Part shown: positions 19,610 through 28,667 of the stretch, piece after piece
Position numbering within the stretch: position 1 is the first letter of the stretch
How the letters are laid out: each line of letters opens with the position of its first letter
Source: Microthrixaceae bacterium
Lineage (GTDB): Bacteria; Actinomycetota; Acidimicrobiia; Acidimicrobiales; Poriferisodalaceae
Length of the DNA: 64,000 nucleotides
Direction: 5' to 3'
NCBI GenBank assembly: GCA_011523825.1
Contig: WTFX01000029.1
Location: 219,920-283,919, forward strand
Made by a program: the position numbers and the translations under genes
Notes under the pieces: generated by a model
Told to the model about the DNA's origin: nothing
The model's database searches: none
What the model saw: the letters and a program-made list of their open reading frames with translations, nothing else

Positions 19610-19827
19610 TGGCGCCGATGCGCCAGCTGGAGCCGGTGCCCGGATTCGAGGTGCGCCGAGTGCAGCCTTTCGAAGCGGTCAAGCGATACGTCTGCGGCGG
19701 CTGCGCTCATTCCATCGAAGCCGGTACCGGCCATGTGGTCGCAGTGCCCATCGATGCTCCCGATCTGCGGCGTCACTGGCACTGGGGTTGCTGGCAGGCG
19801 CGCGAACGGCGGCGGCCGGTCGGGTGA
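19609..19827 (+). CDS. 72-residue zinc-finger-like actinobacterial protein
   Basis: The protein carries C29-x-x-C32 and H56-x-H58-x-x-C61 (CGGC ... HWHWGC), a plausible zinc site of treble-clef or PARP-finger type. The body is rich in aromatic and basic residues near the C-terminus. Similar small proteins in actinobacteria are often labelled ATP/GTP-binding without evidence, and I see no nucleotide-binding motif. It overlaps the membrane microprotein stop by 1 nt and converges on yraN, whose end is 13 nt away. Function unknown. Confidence 0.75.
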   Translation: MAPMRQLEPVPGFEVRRVQPFEAVKRYVCGGCAHSIEAGTGHVVAVPIDAPDLRRHWHWGCWQARERRRPVG

Positions 19828-19840
19828 ACGGCGCCGCCCC

Positions 19841-20185
19841 TCAGAAGGCTCCAGTGAGCACTTCTACCTTGCGGCCCATCACCGACGCTGCGTCACAGCG
19901 AATCGGACCGCTCCAGCCGCCCCGCCCGCGCGCGTAGTGCGCTGCGAGACGACGTACCTGCTGCTGCTTGCGAGCGGTGATCGCCTCGAAGCCCGTGCCG
20001 AAGCGATCAGTGGAGCGTGTCTTCACTTCGCAGACCACCAAGTGGGTTCCGTCGGTCACCACCAAGTCCAGCTCCCCGAGCGGGCATCGCCAATTGCGTT
20101 CGAGCACGCGGTAGCCGCGCTCGGAATACCAGCGCTCGACGAGACCCTCGCCGTATTTGCCGAGTGCTTGACGCCGGGCGGTCAC
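19841..20185 (-). CDS. yraN: UPF0102 family protein YraN
   Basis: YraN-family proteins have a restriction-endonuclease-like core. The 114-aa product shows the PD-(D/E)xK layout with GELDLVV (Glu and Asp) and CEVKTRS (Glu-x-Lys), preceded by GERLVERWY-like helix residues (GEGLVERWYSERGY). Nuclease function is suggested for the family but not firmly assigned. It starts with GTG, 38 nt after rplS. The rnhB and lepB genes often found between rplS and yraN are absent. Confidence 0.93.
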   Translation of the reverse strand: MTARRQALGKYGEGLVERWYSERGYRVLERNWRCPLGELDLVVTDGTHLVVCEVKTRSTDRFGTGFEAITARKQQQVRRLAAHYARGRGGWSGPIRCDAASVMGRKVEVLTGAF

Positions 20186-20223
20186 GCGCGCCCCGCGTCT
20201 GGCCTGCGACCGATCGCGTGCCG

Positions 20224-20568
20224 CTAGAAGCGCTTCTCGGGAATACGCGCTGCCTTGCCGACGCGGTCGCGTAGGTAGTACAGCTTCGCTCGGCGCACAT
20301 CGCCCACCGCAACACGCTCGATCTTCGCGATGGTGGGAGCGTGCAGCGGGAAGGTCCGCTCGACCCCGACGCCGAAGCTGAGCTTGCGAACGGTGAAGGT
20401 CTCGCTGATGCCCGACGAGTGCCGTGCGATCACGTATCCCTCGAACACCTGGGTGCGCTGCCGGTTGCCCTCGACGACGCGCACATGGACGCGCACGGTG
20501 TCTCCGGGGCCGAAGTCGGGATGATCGTCTCGGAGACGAGCCTGGTCGACAAGATCGGTGCTGCCCAT
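20224..20568 (-). CDS. rplS: 50S ribosomal protein L19
   Basis: L19 sits at the 30S-50S interface. The 114-aa product is the usual size, with [30 protein letters not shown] and the C-terminal [18 protein letters not shown] block. The ATG is 51 nt after trmD. It is the fifth gene of rpsP-khpA-rimM-trmD-rplS, the widely conserved ribosomal order. Confidence 0.97.
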   Translation of the reverse strand: MGSTDLVDQARLRDDHPDFGPGDTVRVHVRVVEGNRQRTQVFEGYVIARHSSGISETFTVRKLSFGVGVERTFPLHAPTIAKIERVAVGDVRRAKLYYLRDRVGKAARIPEKRF

Positions 20569-20619
20569 GGCGATCCGACTCCCGTGATCGGCGTGACGAC
20601 GAACACCGCAGGCTAGTGG

Positions 20620-21423
20620 TCAGTCTGTGAATTGCCGCAACGGGAGTTCGAGGCCGAATTCTGCGAGGAGCTCCCGGTCTGCATCGCTCACGCCTCGTGC
20701 TGCGAGCAGATCGGGTCGCTCAGCAGCAGTGCGGACCAGCGCCATCGCCTGACGCCAACGACCGACACGGGCGTGGTCGCCGCTGCGCAGCACGTCGGGC
20801 GCGTCGAGTCCGCGGAACGACGCAGGGCGCGTCCACTGCGGATGCTCCAGCAGCCCGGTCGCAAAGCTCTCCTCCGCGCTGGAGGCCTCGTTGCCCAGCA
20901 CACCGGGCACGAGCCGCCCGACAGCCTCCACGACGACCATGGCGGCGAATTCGCCGCCGGCCAGCACAACATCGCCAACCGACACCGAACCGTCAACCAG
21001 ATCGGTGCGGATGCGCTCGTCCACGCCTTCATAGCGGCCGCACAGCAGGCTGAAGCCGCTTGAGGCTGCCAGCTCAGCTGCCATCGCCTGATCGAACCGC
21101 CGGCCTCCGGCGTCGAGCAGCAGCAACGGGCGTGGCGGCACCACCGTCTCGACAGCAGCGAAGACTGGCTCGGGCATCAGGATCATGCCCGGCCCGCCTC
21201 CGAAAGGGGCGTCGTCGACCGTGCGATGGGCGTCGGCGGTCGCCAGCCGCAGGTCCCAGCAGCGGATGTCGAGCGCGCCACGCTCTCGGGCTCGCCCGAG
21301 AATGCTCAGATCGCACATGGCATCAAGCTCGGCGGGAAAGATGGAGAACAGGTCGATGCGCAGTCCCGCCCCTGTGTCGCGTGCCGGAGTGGGCTGAGCG
21401 CTACCCGAGCTCGAAGAGCCCAT
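20620..21423 (-). CDS. trmD: tRNA (guanine-N1-)-methyltransferase TrmD
   Basis: TrmD methylates G37 of tRNAs using SAM and prevents +1 frameshifting. The SPOUT knot is evident: FGGGPGMILMPEPVF (74-88), CGRYEGVDERI (128-138), VGDVVLAGGEFAAM, PGVLGNEAS and the LLEHPQWTRP end of the linker. The 267-aa product has a roughly 20-residue Ser/Thr-rich N-terminus and overlaps rimM by 23 nt. No closer ATG, GTG or TTG start is available. Confidence 0.96.
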   Translation of the reverse strand: MGSSSSGSAQPTPARDTGAGLRIDLFSIFPAELDAMCDLSILGRARERGALDIRCWDLRLATADAHRTVDDAPFGGGPGMILMPEPVFAAVETVVPPRPLLLLDAGGRRFDQAMAAELAASSGFSLLCGRYEGVDERIRTDLVDGSVSVGDVVLAGGEFAAMVVVEAVGRLVPGVLGNEASSAEESFATGLLEHPQWTRPASFRGLDAPDVLRSGDHARVGRWRQAMALVRTAAERPDLLAARGVSDADRELLAEFGLELPLRQFTD

Positions 21424-21910
21424 CGGGCACCTCCACGTGGACGGCGCCGGGTTCGGTGCGCACCACGAATGTCAGCGGCACCAGATGCCCCGTGTCGAGT
21501 TCGAGCAGGTCCGCCGCCGGATTCGCCACGACAGTGGTGATCACGCCGACGTCACATCCGTGCTGATCGATGAGCGAGCTTCCGCACAACTCGTGCACCC
21601 ACAGCTCGTCGGGGTCGTCCAACGGCTCAGCGAACACTGTCGTTCCGGTCAGCGCTGCCGCAGCATCACGATTATCGATGCCCTCAAAGCTGACGAGCCA
21701 ACGATTGCCGTCGAAGCGGGCACGGGACACCGCTCGCTCTCCGGCCGCGGTGACGAGTCTCGAGCCGACGTCGAATCGCTCCAGCCGGTTGGTCACGGGG
21801 TGCATCACGACATCGCCGCGCACACCGTGCGCGCGTCCGACAGTCGCGATCTCCAGCAAGCCTGCTGGTTTCCGCTCTTGTTCGCTCCGCTCACGGGCCG
21901 CTCGGGCCAC
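21401..21910 (-). CDS. rimM: 16S rRNA processing protein RimM
   Basis: RimM helps assemble the 30S head together with S19. The RimM barrel is recognised by LLEIATVGRAHGVRGDVVM and the PRC-barrel half with ELWVHELCGSSL and LVPLTFV. The drawn start is a GTG at 21910 with AGAGG 7 nt upstream. Its first 13-14 codons lie in a dispersed repeat shared with rnc. A TTG at codon 18 would give the family-typical N-terminus, so the first 17 residues may not be translated. Confidence 0.93.
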   Translation of the reverse strand: MARAARERSEQERKPAGLLEIATVGRAHGVRGDVVMHPVTNRLERFDVGSRLVTAAGERAVSRARFDGNRWLVSFEGIDNRDAAAALTGTTVFAEPLDDPDELWVHELCGSSLIDQHGCDVGVITTVVANPAADLLELDTGHLVPLTFVVRTEPGAVHVEVPDGLFELG

Positions 21911-21922
21911 GGCTTCGCCTCT
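21870..21922 (-). repeat. dispersed repeat copy A, at the rimM start
   Basis: Read on the minus strand, this segment has GGCGAAGCCGTGGCCCGAGC, then GGCCCGTGAGC, then AACAAGAGCGGAAA. The same blocks recur at 24302-24372 and 29540-29606. The copy covers the khpA-rimM junction and the first rimM codons (VARAARE ... EQER), in the same frame as the copy in rnc. Confidence 0.7.
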
Positions 21923-21931
21923 GGACGGGAC

Positions 21932-22204
21932 TCAGTCCCGGAAGTCGACTTCGACCTGGACGCCATCGCGATGGGCTGCGGCGCGCACCAGCGTTCGGAT
22001 GGCGTTGGCGACGCGACCTCGCTTGCCGATGACCCGGCCGATGTCATCCGAGCTCACCGTCGCCGTCAGGCTCAGCTTCGAGCCTGACTCAGCGATCTCC
22101 ACTTCCACCTGGTCGGGATGCTCGACAAGCTGGGCGATCAGGTACAGCAAGACCTCTTCAGCAGTGGTGGTCTCGGCGTCCGCGCCGGTGTGACCGTCGG
22201 TCAC
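21932..22204 (-). CDS. khpA: KH-domain RNA-binding protein KhpA
   Basis: KhpA is a single-KH RNA-binding protein that in other Gram-positives partners KhpB in post-transcriptional control. The 90-aa product contains VIGKRGRVANAIRTLVRAA, the GxxG loop and following helix. It starts with GTG overlapping the rpsP TGA by 4 nt, in the conserved rpsP-khpA-rimM position. No KhpB (Jag) gene is present in the window. Confidence 0.95.
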   Translation of the reverse strand: MTDGHTGADAETTTAEEVLLYLIAQLVEHPDQVEVEIAESGSKLSLTATVSSDDIGRVIGKRGRVANAIRTLVRAAAHRDGVQVEVDFRD

Positions 22205-22671
22205 TGGGCCTCCCCAGGTTCAGATGACTTCGGCTCAGATGCCCCGTTCTGGAGCGCCGGCTCACCGGCAGGCGGCTCGGCGGAAGCCTCGGTTGCGTCG
22301 TCTCCGCTGGACTCAGCGGTGTCGAGCACCAGATCGGGCGTGGGTGCGGGAGCGGGCTCGGACGGTGCAGTTTGCGCAGCCTCAGCGCTGCCGTCTGCGG
22401 ACCCCGAAGAACCCTGCGAGCGGAATTCGTCCCAGGCGCCGGAGATCGTCAGCAGCTTGGAGACGGTGTCGCTGGGCTGAGCCCCGTGGCTGAGCCAATG
22501 GACAGCACGCTCGTTGACGATCGAGATCGCAGAGGGCTCCTGTCGAGGGTCGTAGGTGCCGATGATCTCCAGCACGCGGCCATCGCGTGGCTTGCGACTG
22601 TCGACCGCCACGACGCGATAGCTGGGCTGCTTCTTCTTGCCGGTGCGCTTGAGGCGCAGACGAACGGCCAT
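22201..22671 (-). CDS. rpsP: 30S ribosomal protein S16 with acidic C-terminal extension
   Basis: S16 is an early 30S assembly protein. Residues 1-80 form the canonical fold (MAVRLRLKRTGKKKQPSYRV, IGTYDPR, GAQPSDTV). A further 75 or so residues are acidic and Pro/Ser/Ala-rich. Extended S16 tails are known in actinobacteria. GGGAGC lies 3 nt before the ATG. It overlaps khpA by 4 nt and starts the rpsP-khpA-rimM-trmD-rplS operon after a 114-nt gap from ffh. Confidence 0.97.
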   Translation of the reverse strand: MAVRLRLKRTGKKKQPSYRVVAVDSRKPRDGRVLEIIGTYDPRQEPSAISIVNERAVHWLSHGAQPSDTVSKLLTISGAWDEFRSQGSSGSADGSAEAAQTAPSEPAPAPTPDLVLDTAESSGDDATEASAEPPAGEPALQNGASEPKSSEPGEAQ

Positions 22672-22785
22672 GTTGCTCCCGGTTGGGTGAATTCGGATGG
22701 GGGCTCATTGGGGATCGGCGAGCCAATGGGCCGCCGCGCCGACGAATGATCCTAACGGCGCATCGGTTGGTAACCCCCGTGCCCG

Positions 22786-24285
22786 TCAGCGGCCGGGCAG
22801 CTTCAGGTCGAGCGCATCCCAGTCGATGTCGGCAACGGACGGTTTGCCGGCCGGCTTGCCCGTCCGGGACGCTCCCTTGGGCGTAGCCCTGCCTCCGCCG
22901 CCGGTACGTGAACCGCCCGCTGCACGGCCGGCGCCCTTCGAGCGCTTGCGGGCAGCCTTGCGGCCGGCCGGACGGCGTTTCGAGCCCACACCCATCATGC
23001 CGCCCATCATCTTGCGCATCTGTGTGAATTGCTTGAGCAGGTTGCTGACCTGCGCTGATGACGTACCGCTGCCAGCCGCAATGCGGGCCCGTCGGGAGGC
23101 ATCGATGATCTCCGGCGACACACGCTCCGTCGGCGTCATCGACAGCACGATGGCTTCAGCAGTGGCAATGCGATCGTCGTCGATCTCAGTATTGCGAACC
23201 TGATCAGAGATGCCCGGCATCATCGAGACGATGCTCTGCAGGTTGCCCATCTTGCGGAGCTGACGAAGCTGGTCGACGAAGTCGTCAAGCGTGAACGTGC
23301 CTTCGACGAGGCGCTGAGCGGCCGCCTCTGCCTCTTCCTGCTCGTAGACGCGCTCCGCCTTCTCGATGAGCGTCATCACGTCGCCCATGCCGAGAATCCG
23401 GCTCGCCATGCGGTCTGGATGGAACTGCTCGAAGTCGTCGATCTTCTCTCCGACAGACGCGAAGGCCACCGGGCGGCCGACGACCTCGGCAACCGACAGG
23501 GCTGCGCCGCCGCGAGCGTCACCGTCGAGCTTGGTCAGGATGATCCCGTCCACTTCGAGTGTTGCGTGGAAGGCCTCGGCGGTCGCAACGGCGTCTTGGC
23601 CCACCATGGCGTCGACGACGAGGAAGGTGTAGTGGGGTTCGACGGCGTCCGAAATGCGAGCAACCTCGGTCATCAGCTCGGCATCGACCGCCAGCCGGCC
23701 AGCCGTGTCCACGATGAGCACATCGCGTCCGGCTTGACGTGCGTGGGCAAGTCCGCCGGCTGCACAGGCCACTGGATCGCCTGCATCGCCCACTTCGCCC
23801 GCTGCGCTCCACACCTCGACATCGATGCTGCGGGCAAGCGTTCGCAGCTGCTCGACAGCCGCAGGGCGCTGCAGGTCGGCACCGACCAGCAAGGGGTTGC
23901 GGCCCTGGGACTTGCACCACTGGGCCAACTTGGCTGCAGCGGTCGTCTTGCCGGAGCCTTGGAGTCCGGCCAGCAGCACCACCGTGGGCGGCTTCGGCGC
24001 GAACTGGACGTTCAGCGGGCTGGTGCCCAGGATGTCGATGAGCTCGTCATTGACGATCTTGGTGACCTGCTGGCCGGGGGTGAGGCTGGCAGTGACCTCG
24101 CCGCCGACGCTGCGCTCGCGGACCCGCTCCACGAAGCGGCGCACGACCGCAACGTTGACGTCAGCTTCGAGCAATGCCAACCGGATCTCGGCCAGTGCCT
24201 CGTCGACGTCGGCGGGGCGCATGCGTCCGCGACCCCGCAGGCCCCGCAGGGTTCCGGACAGGCGGTCAGTCAGCGTGTCGAACAT
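22786..24285 (-). CDS. ffh: signal recognition particle GTPase Ffh
   Basis: Ffh binds signal sequences and 4.5S RNA to target membrane proteins. The N domain is followed by G1 GLQGSGKTTAAAKLA, DTAGRL, TKLDGDARGG and the GEKIDDFEQF closing loop. The methionine-rich M domain has GMGDVM and QMRKMMGGMMG. A basic Gly/Lys-rich tail ends the 499-aa protein. I use the ATG at 24285 and not the adjacent GTG. Upstream lies a repeat-bearing gap from ftsY. Confidence 0.97.
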   Translation of the reverse strand: MFDTLTDRLSGTLRGLRGRGRMRPADVDEALAEIRLALLEADVNVAVVRRFVERVRERSVGGEVTASLTPGQQVTKIVNDELIDILGTSPLNVQFAPKPPTVVLLAGLQGSGKTTAAAKLAQWCKSQGRNPLLVGADLQRPAAVEQLRTLARSIDVEVWSAAGEVGDAGDPVACAAGGLAHARQAGRDVLIVDTAGRLAVDAELMTEVARISDAVEPHYTFLVVDAMVGQDAVATAEAFHATLEVDGIILTKLDGDARGGAALSVAEVVGRPVAFASVGEKIDDFEQFHPDRMASRILGMGDVMTLIEKAERVYEQEEAEAAAQRLVEGTFTLDDFVDQLRQLRKMGNLQSIVSMMPGISDQVRNTEIDDDRIATAEAIVLSMTPTERVSPEIIDASRRARIAAGSGTSSAQVSNLLKQFTQMRKMMGGMMGVGSKRRPAGRKAARKRSKGAGRAAGGSRTGGGGRATPKGASRTGKPAGKPSVADIDWDALDLKLPGR

Positions 24286-24301
24286 CACTCATCCCCGCTC
24301 A

Positions 24302-24372
24302 TTCCGCTCTTGTTCCCGTACTCATGCGATTGGGCTCATGCGATCGGGCTCACGGGCCGCTCAGGCCCGGAT
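24302..24372 (-). repeat. dispersed repeat copy B, ftsY-ffh junction
   Basis: On the minus strand this contains GAGCGGCCCGTGAGCCCGAT and, further on, GGGAACAAGAGCGGAA, both shared with copies A and C. The middle carries an internal near-duplication of GATCGCATGAGCCC. It includes the last ftsY codons and most of the 64-nt gap before ffh. Copy B lacks the GGCGAAGCC block. Confidence 0.65.
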
Positions 24373-25474
24373 CGTCGGCATCGACACCGAGCAGCGCATC
24401 GACGTAGCTGTCGGCGTCGAAGTCGACGAGATCGTCGGGGCCCTCACCCAGTCCCACGAGCTTCACCGGCAGGCCCAGTTCGGCCTCGATGGCGAAGACA
24501 ATGCCGCCTTTGGCCGAGCCGTCCAGCTTGGTGAGCACCACGCCCGTGACGTCGGTGGCCTCGGCGAAGGCCCGAGCTTGGCTCAAGCCGTTCTGGCCAG
24601 TCGTGGCGTCGATGACGAGCAGCGTCTCGGCAACCGCGCCCGGTTCACGATCAGCGACCCGCCGGACCTTCGCGAGCTCGTCCATCAGATTCTTGCGGTT
24701 CTGCAGCCTGCCGGCGGTGTCAGCAAGGACCACGTCGGCACCGCGGGCCGCCGCCGCACTGACAGCATCATGCACGACCGAGCTGGGATCTGCCCCGGAG
24801 CTGCCCGAGATCAGCTCCGCCCCGCATCGATCAGCCCATGTCTGCAGCTGCGAGGCAGCGGCCGCGCGGAAAGTATCGGCGGCGGCCATCACCACAAGCT
24901 GACCCTCCGCCGAGAGCCGGGCGCCGACCTTGCCGATCGTGGTGGTCTTGCCCACGCCGTTGACTCCCACGAACAGCCATACGGGCGTGGCGCCCTCCCG
25001 GCCCGGAGCGATCGCGTGCAGCGCGCGATCCGCATCAAGCGCTGCGCGCATCTGGTCGGCCAGCGCATGCACCAGTTCGCCCGCATCGACGATGTCCTGA
25101 TCAGCGGCGGTGCCCCGCAGCCGTTCCAGGGTGGTCATGGTGGTCGCCACGCCGACATCGGCGCCGAGCAGGGCCTCTTCCAGGCTCTCCCACGTGGCCT
25201 CGTCGGGCCGCCTTCGGTTGATGGACGCCAACCGATCGCGCAGCGTGCGGCGCGATGAGGCCAGCCCAGAGCTGAAGGTGGCCCCGGACGGCGCCTGCAC
25301 CGCGACCGGCTCATCGGTCGCCTGTGCCGCAGACCGGGAAACGGCAATGGGGGTATCCGGTGATGCCGGTTTCGAGCGCCGCTGGCTTGCGCGATGCACG
25401 AACGGAAGGGCGCAGAGGAGCACCGTCGCCACGACAAAGATGACAATGACGATGAGAACTGTCGTGGTGCTCAC
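24350..25474 (-). CDS. ftsY: SRP receptor FtsY
   Basis: FtsY is the membrane receptor for SRP. The 374-aa product has an N-terminal hydrophobic helix (about residues 4-27), then a short linker. The NG domain has G1 GVNGVGKTTTIGK, AADTFRAAAASQL, DTAGRLQN and TKLDGSAKGG. The membrane-anchored N-terminus replaces the long acidic A domain of E. coli FtsY, as in several actinobacteria. It starts with GTG, 11 nt after smc. Its C-terminal GLSGP lies in dispersed repeat B. Confidence 0.97.
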   Translation of the reverse strand: MSTTTVLIVIVIFVVATVLLCALPFVHRASQRRSKPASPDTPIAVSRSAAQATDEPVAVQAPSGATFSSGLASSRRTLRDRLASINRRRPDEATWESLEEALLGADVGVATTMTTLERLRGTAADQDIVDAGELVHALADQMRAALDADRALHAIAPGREGATPVWLFVGVNGVGKTTTIGKVGARLSAEGQLVVMAAADTFRAAAASQLQTWADRCGAELISGSSGADPSSVVHDAVSAAAARGADVVLADTAGRLQNRKNLMDELAKVRRVADREPGAVAETLLVIDATTGQNGLSQARAFAEATDVTGVVLTKLDGSAKGGIVFAIEAELGLPVKLVGLGEGPDDLVDFDADSYVDALLGVDADDPGLSGP

Positions 25475-25485
25475 TGGTCGGCAGG

Positions 25486-28400
25486 CTACCGAGGTGCCGT
25501 CGCGGGCTCCCTGCCGTGTTCTGAGGGGGGCTGTTCCGCCACGGGTTCCTCGGGCCCGGGTGAGCCGCCAGCAGCGATGAGTGCGGCCGCTTGGGAAGGC
25601 CGCTCCGAGACGACCACGCTCGAGCCGCCGGGCGGCATGGACACGCCGTACAGGACGTCAGCCGACTCCATCGTGCGACGTTGGTGGCTCACGATGATCA
25701 ACTGCGATTCCCGCCGGAACTCTGCCACGAGATCCAGGAAACGCTGCAGGTTGACGTCGTCGAGCGCTGCTTCGACTTCGTCGAGGACGTAGAACGGCGA
25801 TGGCCGGCTGCGGAAGACAGCGAAGAGGTAGGCCAGCGCCACCAGCGAGCGCTCGCCGCCTGACAACAGCGACAAGCGTCCGATGCGCTTGCCGGCCGGC
25901 CGAACATCAAGTTCCACACCGCACGTGAGGAGCTCTTCGGGATCGGTCAGCGAGAGCCGGCCCGTGCCGCCCGGGAACAGCGTGCTGAACAGCTCGGCAA
26001 AGTTCCGGGCGACGTCTTCGAATGCGTTCGCGAACGTGGCGATGATCTCTGCGTCGATGGCACGGATGACCTTGTGCAGCTCTCTGCGGCTGTTGCGCAC
26101 ATCCGCGAGCTGGGTGGCCACGAATTCGAAGCGCTCCGAAGCTTCCTCGTACTCCGACAGCGCCAGCGGGTTCACCGGGCCCAGGCGGTTCAGATCCGCA
26201 CGCAGCGTCCGTTCGTGCGCCGCGCCGGTGACGCCGTCGGGCAGCGTCGGCGGCGATGCGGCGAGCGCCGTCGCAGGGTCTGCGTCGAAGTCCGCACGCA
26301 GCGCCGAGATCAGGGCGTCCCGCTTGGTGCGCCGTTCCGCATCTGCCACGTCGAGCGCCGCGAGCTCGGTGCGCAACTGCTCCTGGCGGGCAGCCGCAGC
26401 GTCACGCTCGTGACGGAGTGCATCGAGGCGTTCCGTGAGCTGCCGCACGAGCTCGGTGCGGGCCTCGTGGCGAGAACGCAGGTGTCGAGCCTCGGCATCG
26501 AGCCGCTGACGGTGCTGCGAGAGCAGCAGCGCCAGGCGATCCAGTCCCGCCACGATGACATCGGACCTGTCCAGCCGAGCGGACGCGGCTGCATGAGAGC
26601 TCTCGTGACCTGCAAGACGCTGCGAAATGGCCTGGAGTCGCTCGACGAGCGCCGACCGGCGCTGCTGCTGCGCGGCGGACCGGTCGTGGGCGGCCTGAGC
26701 CTGAGCGGCCTGCCGAGCCGCGGCAGTGGCGACGCGGCGTCGCAGCATCTCCGCTGTGCGCTGAGCCTGCTGGAACGCATCGAGCGCAGCTCCGTGCGCC
26801 TGCTGTGCCGAGGCCCAAGCGGTGGCCGCCTGACGATGATCGCGGGTCAGCGCGTCAATCCGTCCGCGTGCGTCATCGAGCGCCGCAGTGGCCGCAGCCG
26901 GCCCCGTGCTGCCGATTCGCCAACGTCGAGGCCCGAACCGGTCGCCGCTTGCCGTCACGAAGACTGCGTCGCGCTCGGCCAGCGCACGGTCGTACGCGCT
27001 GGACCAATCACCTGGAACACAGATCGCTGCACCGACAACTGCGTCCAGCAACCTCGCGAGCTCCTTGCGGCACCACTCCGGAGCATCGGCGGCCGCTCGA
27101 ACATGAGGCCGCACGAACTCGCCGTCTGCTGCCTGGCGATTCGGTTCGTGGGCGGTTGGCAGCTTGTCGAGCGAGATCACCGAGCCGCTCGTATCGCCGT
27201 CGGCAAGCGCTGCAAGCGCCGCGGCAGCTGCGCTGTCATCACGAACGACCACCGCCGCCAGTGCTCCGTCCGCCGCAGCCTCGGCAGCGGCTTCCCAACC
27301 GTCATCGATCGTCACCAGATCGCCGAGCACGCCGACAACTCCGTCCACGCCGTCCAGCGCGGCGATGCCGGAATCGGTGCGTGCAGCGGCGACAGCAGAC
27401 GCCAACGCCTCGAACCGCCCGATCCAGTGCTGCAGCTCCTCCGCCGCGCTTCGCTGATGCTCGTCCGCCTGTGACAGCGCTGCAGCGGCGGCGGCCAAAC
27501 GCGCCTCGGCCTCGTCACGGGCCTCCTCGGCTGCATCGGCGGCCGCATCGTCACCGGTCTCCGAGGCTGCCTCGTCCGGCGGCTCCCCCGAAAGCGCGGT
27601 CTGCGCGGGGGCTGCGTCGATGTCGGCCAGTTCGGCCGAGACACGTGCGTGTTCGTCGGTGAGCGTCACCACTACGTCGGAATCGAGCAGGGCGTTGCGC
27701 TCTCGCTCGACTGAGCGCATTCGCTCATACGTCTGACCGATCAAGCCGCGCGCCCGCTCCGACAGCGATGCCACCCGCGGCAGCCGGTCAGCTGGCTCGG
27801 CGGTCAGTTGTGCGAGCTGGGACTGCGCGTCATCGATCGCCCCGTCGATGTCGGAGATCGATGCCGCCGCCGCATCCTGCTGGGCTGCGAATTCGACCCG
27901 CCGAGCGTCGGACGCGCTCTGCGCTCCCTGATGTGCGGCCAGCTCACGACCTGCGTTGTAGAGCTGAAGCTCAGCCAGCTCTGCGCTGATCTCTTGGTGC
28001 CGGCGGGCAGCGGTGGCCTGCCGCTCCAGCGGCCGCAGCTGGCGACGCAGCTCACGCTGCAGATCGACCAAGCGGGTCACATTTGCCTCGGTGCCCTCCA
28101 GCCGCCGCTCGGCGCGTTCCTTGCGGCGACGGAACTTCAGCACGCCGGCCGCCTCCTCGATCAGCGCCCGTCGTTCTTCGGGACGGGCTGCCAGAACCTG
28201 CTCGATCTGGCCTTGGGCCACGATGATGTGCTGCTGGCGGCCGACGCCGGCATCGTTGAGCAGTTCCTGCAGGTCGAGCAGCCGGCAGGGCGTCCCGTTG
28301 AGTGCATATTCGGATTCGCCCGATCTGAACAGCGTGCGAGTGATGGCTACTTCTGCAGTCTGCGTGGGCAGCGTGCGCGACTCGTTGTCGACGACCAGGG

Positions 28401-28641
28401 TGACCTGTGCCCGGCCCAGGGCCGTCCGGCGATCAGTGCCCGCGAAGACGACGTCGTCCATCCGCTGACCTCGCAACGCGCGTGGCCCCTGCGCACCGAG
28501 CACCCACGCGATTGCGTCGACGACGTTCGACTTGCCGCTGCCGTTGGGGCCCACCACCACGGTGACGCCAGGCTCGAAGGTGAGCGTGGCCGTGTCCGCG
28601 AACGACTTGAAGCCGGACAGTGTCAGGGAGCGAAGGAACAC
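25486..28641 (-). CDS. smc: chromosome segregation protein SMC
   Basis: SMC is the condensin ATPase. The 1051-aa product has Walker A GPNGSGKSN at 31-39 and the Q-loop region with AQGQIEQVLAARPEERRALI. It continues with Ala/Arg/Glu-rich coiled coils, a hinge near residues 450-600, the signature LLSGGERSLVALAYL and Walker B YVLDEVEAALDD. It is shorter than typical SMC (about 1150-1200). The GTG at 28641 gives the usual FLRSLTLSGFKSF start. An ORF extension of 35 codons into the upstream gene is rejected. Confidence 0.96.
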   Translation of the reverse strand: MFLRSLTLSGFKSFADTATLTFEPGVTVVVGPNGSGKSNVVDAIAWVLGAQGPRALRGQRMDDVVFAGTDRRTALGRAQVTLVVDNESRTLPTQTAEVAITRTLFRSGESEYALNGTPCRLLDLQELLNDAGVGRQQHIIVAQGQIEQVLAARPEERRALIEEAAGVLKFRRRKERAERRLEGTEANVTRLVDLQRELRRQLRPLERQATAARRHQEISAELAELQLYNAGRELAAHQGAQSASDARRVEFAAQQDAAAASISDIDGAIDDAQSQLAQLTAEPADRLPRVASLSERARGLIGQTYERMRSVERERNALLDSDVVVTLTDEHARVSAELADIDAAPAQTALSGEPPDEAASETGDDAAADAAEEARDEAEARLAAAAAALSQADEHQRSAAEELQHWIGRFEALASAVAAARTDSGIAALDGVDGVVGVLGDLVTIDDGWEAAAEAAADGALAAVVVRDDSAAAAALAALADGDTSGSVISLDKLPTAHEPNRQAADGEFVRPHVRAAADAPEWCRKELARLLDAVVGAAICVPGDWSSAYDRALAERDAVFVTASGDRFGPRRWRIGSTGPAAATAALDDARGRIDALTRDHRQAATAWASAQQAHGAALDAFQQAQRTAEMLRRRVATAAARQAAQAQAAHDRSAAQQQRRSALVERLQAISQRLAGHESSHAAASARLDRSDVIVAGLDRLALLLSQHRQRLDAEARHLRSRHEARTELVRQLTERLDALRHERDAAAARQEQLRTELAALDVADAERRTKRDALISALRADFDADPATALAASPPTLPDGVTGAAHERTLRADLNRLGPVNPLALSEYEEASERFEFVATQLADVRNSRRELHKVIRAIDAEIIATFANAFEDVARNFAELFSTLFPGGTGRLSLTDPEELLTCGVELDVRPAGKRIGRLSLLSGGERSLVALAYLFAVFRSRPSPFYVLDEVEAALDDVNLQRFLDLVAEFRRESQLIIVSHQRRTMESADVLYGVSMPPGGSSVVVSERPSQAAALIAAGGSPGPEEPVAEQPPSEHGREPATAPR

Positions 28642-28667
28642 GGCAGCTCGAATTGGATGGTTGGCGT

